64,000 bases of DNA, taken from positions 5,109,701 through 5,173,700 of the forward strand of contig OZ024828.1 in the NCBI GenBank assembly GCA_964016985.1. Reading direction: 5' to 3'. Of the stretch, positions 58,381 through 64,000 are shown one piece after another (position 1 is the first letter of the stretch; the number at the start of each line of letters is the position of its first letter). Under the pieces are notes generated by a model. The model saw only the letters and a program-made list of their open reading frames with translations. It was not told where the DNA came from and ran no database searches. A program made the translations under genes and the position numbers. This stretch comes from Anodontia alba (Eukaryota > Mollusca > Bivalvia > Lucinida > Lucinidae).

Positions 58381-61123
58381 CTGCAGAAAAAGAATAGGTA
58401 ATAGATAAGCTATATCAAGGTATCTTTGAGCATGTGAAAAATGTCATGTGTGAAAAATATGTCTGAGCATGTGAAAAAAGATGCCTTTATGCATGCAAAA
58501 ATGTATCTTTGTGCATGTGCAAAACATGTTTTTCAGCACATGAAACAAGATGTTTGAGCACATGAAACAAGATGTTTGAGCACATGAAAAATGTCTATCA
58601 GCATGTGAAAAAAATATTTTTGAGCATGTGAACAATATTTGAGCATATACAAAAGATTTCTGAGCATGTGAAAAATGTGTGACTGAGCATGTAAAAGAGA
58701 TGCCTTTGAGCATGTGAAAAATATGTCTTAGCTTTGAAAAAATGTCAGAGCATGTGATAAAGATGTAACAAGAGGGTTCAGTTGGTTTCCTTCATGTAAA
58801 AACAATCTTTGAGCATGTTAAAAATATGGCTTTGTGCATGTGAAAATGTTTTTGAGCATGCGAAAAATATGACTGAGTATGTCATGAATATGTCTCTGAG
58901 CATGTAAAAATAATGTCTGAGCATGTGTATGTCTTTGAGCATGTGAAAAATATACCTTTGAGCAAGAGCAAAAAAATATGTTTTTGAGTATGTGAAAAAG
59001 ATGCCTTCAAGGGAGGTAACTATGTCTATGTCTTTTCAGTCTGTACATTTGTCTTCGAGCATGTGAAAAATATGTCTTCAAATATGTGAGAAATGTGCAG
59101 ATTCCGGTCATTCTGCACAGCTGAAGTCTTATCAAGGTCAATGCTATCTGATGACACCACATTTATCCTTAATACTTGGATGTCTTATCTCTGTACCAAA
59201 CTTGTCCTAAATTTTGAACACATCCATTTTACTACCTGTTGATATGTCTAAAAATTGCTGGATGAGTGGCAAATAGTGCAGACCCAGATCAGATGCTGCA
59301 TTCTGCAGCATCTGATCTGGGTCTACACTGTTTGCACAGGTCAGAACATTTAGGACAAATCCAGTACATGCTACAGTATCAAATGATTCTCTAAGTTGGT
59401 TTCAATGTCTTCAGAGACCGTTAAAGGGAAAATCCTGATCAAAGCAGGCAGATATCCAGACTGATCTGTGTTTGATGTTATGACACTCTCAATACTGAAG
59501 ACAAACTGATATGTTTAAGATATGTATGACAGGCTCAGCTGCATAATCATGGTTTCATCTTTTAGGTGAACTGATACAACTTTCAAGGGAGGCAACTATG
59601 TCTTAATTGTTTTGTCTCGCTTTTGAACTGATTGATTTTGTTGGCGTTTAACGACACATCAACCCTTGTGAGTCATTTGTGTCGTCTCCCAGAAAAAGGG
59701 AGAAAAGATATGGAAGAGATGGTAGAGGAGATGAAAGAGAGGGTCAGGGCAGAAAGAGGAACAGGAATGAAAGTAAAGAAACGGAAGAAATAAAAACATT
59801 CCCCCTCTACCCTTGCCTGCTATAAGGATAGCAGGTCTTGCTCAACTGGAAGCCAATATCATAATAATAGTGACATAAGATACCCGTCACCTTTGCCACA
59901 CCCTACCCCCCCATCTCCCTTTTGAAAGTGGTCTACACTAAAAGGAAAGAATTTGCTCCTTTCGGCAGCAAATTCTTTCCTTTTAGAGTAGACCCTTTAT
60001 CGGAAGGGCTTCAGAGTCACAAAAGTTGTCTCCCTTGTGAAACATAGCAGAAATTCTATTAAGTGTATTCAGTCCCCTTAAAGTCCAATGACAGAAATTA
60101 CAGCATCCTAAGAATATAATTTTATGAAATCCCATTGTAAAGGTCTAGACACGAAAACATATGAAATTCTATTGCTTTCGGATACACCATGTAAAAGAAG
60201 CACCTAATTTCAGTATTCATTAAAACTTCAATGACTTGAACCATAGCTCCAGATAAGGCACTATTTTCAACCAAAAAGTTTTCATATTTTTCTTATTTCT
60301 CCATGAAAACATTATGTTGTGGGTACTCATTAGAAGCACCTGGTATGTTTTCGTGGAGAAATAAGAAAAATATTTTCCTGATACCCCTCTTATCTAGACC
60401 TATACTTAAACATAGATGGCTTGTTTACCAGGGTTGATTCAAACTCATTTTTGAGTCCCTAGCAAATTTTTCTGACAGCTCAAGAAAAAAATCTTCCAAC
60501 AGCTCAAGAAAACAAATATTAATGAAATGTTTTAGGGAAATTTTCTTATTGTATCACAAAAATTATGTTGTGTGTACACATTAATATTGCCTCATCAAGA
60601 GAATTCCAATGAGTATGCTAAATATACAATTCTTTTATAGCAGCTTGAAAAGACATTGCTAAATTATCACCGTTTACCTTTTGATGACACCATGATTATT
60701 ATGATGGTTTGGTGTCCCTTTCAACACTTTTTAAGTCATATTGAGAAGATGGATGATAATGAAAGGCTCTGTGCAATGACGCACCGTACAGTCATGAGCT
60801 GAATTCCCCCTCTAGGAGTATTTGAACCTGGGACCTCAAGATCTGACATCTGGAGCACGAAACACCCCCCCACCTTGATGCTTTTAATGCTAAATTAACC
60901 CTCAGTGGCTCGAACAAAGATGTCTGAGCCACTGAAGTTTGACTGTATAAATCTATACATATCTCTATACAGAACTTACCTGGTTCAGTGCGTCCAACAG
61001 CAAGGACAGAATCATACCCTGCTGGTGCAGATTTTAGGTGACTTTGGTTACAAAATACATGATTTTCCTTGCCAAGTGCAACCTCATTCAAAAACATGAT
61101 CCCAGTTTTTCCAACAGTCCCGA
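58205..61123 (-). CDS. PARP3: PARP3-like ADP-ribosyltransferase, copy B (last two exons only)
   Basis: Two minus-strand exons, 61123-60980 and 58380-58205, splice in phase 1 to give the C-terminal ART half of a second PARP3. The first reads GTVGKTGIMFLNEVALGKEN and GYDSVLAVGRTEP; the second reads DVVIPQGKPINSPEG, SQSEYLIYKESQNRIRYLL and MEF stop. The catalytic Glu codon (58265-58267) is intact and no stop or frameshift is seen. The His/Tyr exon is not present between 61124 and 64000. In copy A that intron is 4.3 kb, so upstream exons probably lie past the right edge; a truncated duplicate is the alternative. The residues clearly differ from copy A, so this is a paralog rather than an assembly duplicate. 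It converges with copy A. Confidence 0.9.
58420..59105. repeat. Minisatellite, unit about 20-30 bp (GAGCATGTGAAAAATATG)
   Basis: TTTGAGCATGTGAAAAATAT recurs with variants some 25 times in the last intron of PARP3-B. The minus-strand open frame across it is low complexity and not a gene. Confidence 0.88.
59158..59365. repeat. Foldback element family E, well preserved
   Basis: GCAAATAGTGCAGACCCAGA, TGCTGCATTCTGCAGCA, GATCTGGGTCTACACTGTTT; outer arms CTGTACCAAACTTGTCC and TTAGGACAAATCCAGTA. Confidence 0.75.
59620..59925. other. Retroelement-like tail, unclassified
   Basis: TTGATTTTGTTGGCGTTTAA with CGACACATCAAC resembles 47033-47070. Purine-rich GAAAGAGAGGG stretches follow. No ORF. Confidence 0.4.
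59930..60082. repeat. Foldback element family F (copy 7)
   Basis: GAAAGTGGTCTACACTAAAA, GGAAAGAATTTGCTCCTTTC and mirror to TTTTAGAGTAGACCCTTTAT, then AAGTTGTCTCCCTTGTGAAA. Confidence 0.78.
60238..60405. repeat. Family B element with core deleted
   Basis: CCATAGCTCCAGATAAGG to CCTCTTATCTAGACCTAT shell; only the left core arm GTTGTGGGTACTCATTAGAA remains. Confidence 0.7.
60674..60868 (-). repeat. SINE family 1, full-length, in PARP3-B intron
   Basis: Reverse complement of the 23710-23920 type: box B-like TATTTGAACCTGGGACCTC on +, body TGCAATGACGCACCGTACAG, tail ACACCATGATTATTATGATG. Confidence 0.72.
60897..60952. repeat. Short MITE end (GTGGCTCGAAC family)
   Basis: CCCTCAGTGGCTCGAACAAA to GAGCCACTGAAGTTTGACTG then TA. 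Related to the termini of 48817-49173. It lies about 27 bp past the PARP3-B donor at 60980. Confidence 0.55.
60980..61123 (-). CDS. PARP3: PARP3-B penultimate exon
   Basis: On the minus strand the acceptor TTTTTTCAG precedes 61123 and the donor GTAAGT follows 60980. 144 nt, 2-nt split codon in, phase 1 out, the same as copy-A exon 7. Contains GIMFLNEVALGKENHVF and SAPAGYDSVLAVGRTEP. Confidence 0.92.
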
Positions 61124-61154
61124 CTGAAAAAATAAGAACAAATGGGTCACAAAG

Positions 61155-61290
61155 TCAGAAAAGATACCTTCAGACGTGTGCCCAGTGAAGATTCAGATCA
61201 GCCTGCACATTCACAGTCTGATCAGAATCTTCACTGGGCACATTTTTGATAGCTAAGGATGCAAAGTTTCTTCATGCGGAGCAGGATGAC
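61155..61290. repeat. Family I hairpin
   Basis: GTGCCCAGTGAAGATTCAGA, TCAGCCTGCACATTCACAGT and CTGATCAGAATCTTCACTGG, GCACA. Confidence 0.65.
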
Positions 61291-62821
61291 TCTGAAAATT
61301 AGACACATATTTTTAATTTATCTTGATTTCTTCAAACTTTCCAGGTGACAGTCAAAAAATCGCCAAACTATTTTTGAATGGCAGTTACAATACTGCACTA
61401 TTGTTGGATGCCACTAACACTGAAGACATCATAAGTGATCAGTTATTCAATTATTTTGCTATTAAATATAGAAAACAATTATGCTTTAAATGTAGCTTTA
61501 ACAGCTATGGTTTGTGTAAATAACGTCTTTGAATCAAACTATAGATCATCATCAAACATATGAATCACTGTAGAAATGTCTGATGCAGTCTTGACAAAAT
61601 TCTTAATTCAGAGAAGGATGTAAAGGATGTTTAAGGGAAAGGCAATATTAATAGATTGTATCTGAAATGGAAGACCTTACCAAACCACTCATCTTGATGA
61701 AAATTTCATCAAGATCGGCTAAATAAAAAGTTATCAGGATTTGAATATTGCAAAATTGCTTTTATTGGCTTGTCATTTTGAATATTAAGTGAGAATCTAT
61801 AACATCATAAAGCCCTAATTAAAAACAAACTTCAATAGTTTGAAATGCCTCAGACTTTTAACTTCTTTTTTTAAATATCCGAATTTCCAACTTACCGAGT
61901 CGGCTTTTTTCGTATTGTTGGAAAAATCTGAGCATACAAAATGACCGCATGTTCAGGCAGAATGTGTGAAATTACTTTGTATGGAGTATTTACCTGTTCT
62001 ACAAAGCATGAAAGAGAATGAAAACAATTACTGTGACTAAAATCATTTAAACTTCAAGAAATCCAAGAAGGTAGCCTAAAATAATAATACGCTCGTAAAT
62101 AAACAACAATTTTCTTTTTCCTGCTTTTATTTACATCTCCAACTCAATGAAACATGGTTAAATGTAAAACATGGATAACACATTTTACCGAAAGATAACA
62201 GCACCACAACAAAAAAAGAAAAAAAAAAAAAAAGAAAAACTGGACCACGTCGGAAGAAAACATATATTTAGGCATATATCCTTCACCAGGTTGCTCAGTG
62301 GTAAAAGTCATGCATTTCGACCCAGCTATCCCCCCATTTCTGGGTCCTTTGCTGGGTTGCTCGGAGACTGAGTTTCCCTCAGACATGTAAGAATTAGTGA
62401 AGAAGCTGATTTTGTTGCAGGTTTTTATTACGGATACAATGTATCAGAAATTTTAATGATAGATAATGAGGCCGGGATGATACAACAGGAATTGGCTTGG
62501 CTTTGGTAAACAAGAAAAGAAACTTGTAGAATGATACAAAGATGTTTGTATATATTTAATCTAATTTTTATCGCTCAATATTTTTAAGTTGCGGCATTTA
62601 TGTCTGATGATTCAAAGTTCAAACACAGACAAAAGATTAATTATGTCTTTTTTTCATTATGGATTATAAAACATCTTTGTCAACTGACAAACAACTAATT
62701 CTACCTATATTGTATGACGTAACACCAGACTGATTACTGTTAAACATGATTAGGGTTGTCAGGTATTATTATGACTGTAAAAGCATGGTTTTTACCGCCT
62801 GGCTGATCATACCTTTCGGCG
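61291..62821. other. PARP3-B intron or flank, mostly unique sequence
   Basis: The longest repeat-poor stretch in the window. A + strand frame of 66 codons at 61323-61523 has no recognised similarity. No His/Tyr catalytic exon of PARP3-B is present on the minus strand. Confidence 0.45.
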
Positions 62822-63034
62822 ATCTGACTTCGAAGTTTTAATGGTATTTTATATGAAAATTTCAATTTGGGACCAAATTTTTCGTTCGAAAAATCCAATT
62901 TTTCAAACTACTTATGTTTGAACTTTCCGAGTTAAATTGCATAAAATATATAGCAGAAAATTGGGACCAACGGCCGTCTTTGAACTTTCCAATGGATTCG
63001 AAAAACTGACGTTCAAACTATCAAAGTTTGACTG
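62822..63034. repeat. Pogo-like MITE remnant
   Basis: TTGAACTTTCCGAGTTAAAT, TTGGGACCAAATTTTTCGTT versus AAATTGGGACCAACGGCC, and right end CTATCAAAGTTTGACTG then TA. Confidence 0.5.
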
Positions 63035-63552
63035 TATGTAAAAACCCTAAATAAACACTATATGCAACAGCATTTTACCCTCCCTATTTGTGTATATAGC
63101 TTCTTCTCTAGATGCTTATTGCTTTTTGCAATATTTTATTTAATATTTTAAAATGTTTAGAATCTCATCGGAAATTATTCTATACTGAATTACTTTAATA
63201 TTTTATTCATTCTGGACTAATTCTGAATTCAGGAGCTTTAAATTGTGGGATCAGAAACTGTTATTCAAAGGATTTGTTTAATAAATTCTTGTGGATTATT
63301 TCTGAGGGACTCTGTCGCATAAACTTGAAAGGTACTGTTTACTTACATTCTTTTGTTTCGAATCTTGTCTTATTCTTTTGTGAATAAATATTGCTAATAA
63401 TTTAAAGCTTGTTGCTGGTTTCACTTTAAATTTCTTTCATTTCTTTCTCGTTACGCCTGGCTCATAACAATGTATATGGACCAATTTTGATCAAAACAGA
63501 ACTTGCATTAGTTTTCACTGTATGAATAATCACAGTGAATCACATTACATAT
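63035..63552. other. Unclassified flank
   Basis: AT-rich; no gene or repeat recognised. Confidence 0.4.
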
Positions 63553-63765
63553 TAACCCTTGAAGCGCCAATCACAACAGTAGCAGACAACATTTCATTTT
63601 TTTTATTTTTCAGAGAAAACAAGTCCTGATATTTCATGCGAATTGTCCGTTTGGCAGACGATTCACATGAAATATCAGGGCTTGTTTTCTTGTCCTCTGA
63701 AAAATAAAAAATAAAAAATTAAGCATGCCCTCTGCTACAAAGTTTGCTTGGCCCTTTAAGAGTTA
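63553..63765. repeat. Family C core in a different shell
   Basis: TTAACCCTTGAAGCGCCAA to TTGGCCCTTTAAGAGTTAA termini; core TGATATTTCATGCGAATTGT to CACATGAAATATCAGGGC. Confidence 0.8.
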
Positions 63766-63784
63766 AGCAAGCTTTCAGTGAGTG

Positions 63785-63912
63785 TATCAAAAACTTTTTT
63801 TATCCTCATCAGAAAATATGTTGATGATACTCAGTAGAAGACTTGAGTGAGGCACTTCTGGCAAGTACCCACAACATGTTATGGAGAAATAAGAAAAACA
63901 CTGATACTTTTA
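63785..63912. repeat. Family B hairpin, degraded
   Basis: AAAATATGTTGATGATACTC, GAGTGAGGCACTTCTGGCAA and GTACCCACAACATGTTATGG. Confidence 0.65.
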
Positions 63913-64000
63913 GTATTATTAATAGTTATAGAATAATTAAACAATGAAATTATATACAGCAATGGAAACTTCAGTTGGGAAGTTCAAAGGCTGTGACCTT

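Noticed and set aside
58444..58713. Minus-strand His/Cys/Phe-rich frame
   Set aside because: Low-complexity translation of the GAGCATGTG minisatellite.
61323..61523. 66-codon frame after a CTTTCCAG acceptor-like site
   Set aside because: No similarity recognised and no donor or partner exons; it is opposite in strand to PARP3-B. RNA-seq would settle it.

Overview
The window looks like nuclear DNA of a bivalve mollusc, or at least a lophotrochozoan. Genes have many introns with GT-AG boundaries, and the sequence is AT-rich. It is packed with small foldback (MITE-like) elements, tRNA-derived SINEs, and tandem-core elements ending in GGAC-type microsatellites (the pearl/Helitron-associated type known from bivalves). 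The bivalve assignment is inferred from repeat style and protein similarity, not from a marker gene. There are no operons, CRISPR arrays or bacterial features.

Two host genes are supported, and both encode the same protein. PARP3-A is on the + strand: eight exons between 2400 and 20723 encode 371 residues, comprising the PARP regulatory (helical) domain and the complete ADP-ribosyltransferase catalytic domain with its H-Y-E triad. The N-terminal WGR part must lie left of the window. PARP3-B is on the - strand: its last two exons (60980-61123 and 58205-58380) use the same intron phases, and its upstream exons lie beyond the right edge. The two genes converge tail to tail, about 37.5 kb apart.

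The introns and the intergenic interval are almost entirely repeats. Between the genes lie a dead 1.29-kb mariner (26405-27696) nested in a foldback element, and a 5'-truncated I/Nimb-like LINE (36260-39932) with a 13-bp target-site duplication and a 521-bp internal tandem duplication. There are also several tandem-core arrays (30885-32345, 33465-35760, 43585-46131, 49985-51515), six copies of one SINE and three of another, and a (TA)n tract of about 240 bp.

The most unusual feature is the organisation of the foldback elements. A few palindromic cores (for example the one starting GCAAACAGTGTAGA, and the one starting GTGGGTACTCATTAGAAG) recur inside elements whose outer terminal inverted repeats are unrelated. 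This looks like a modular system in which a hairpin core moves between different transposable 'shells'. Several such elements sit within 10-60 bp of PARP3 splice sites. Repeat family letters (A-I) are my own labels; element edges are read by eye and, unless a target-site duplication is stated, are accurate to about 10-20 bp.
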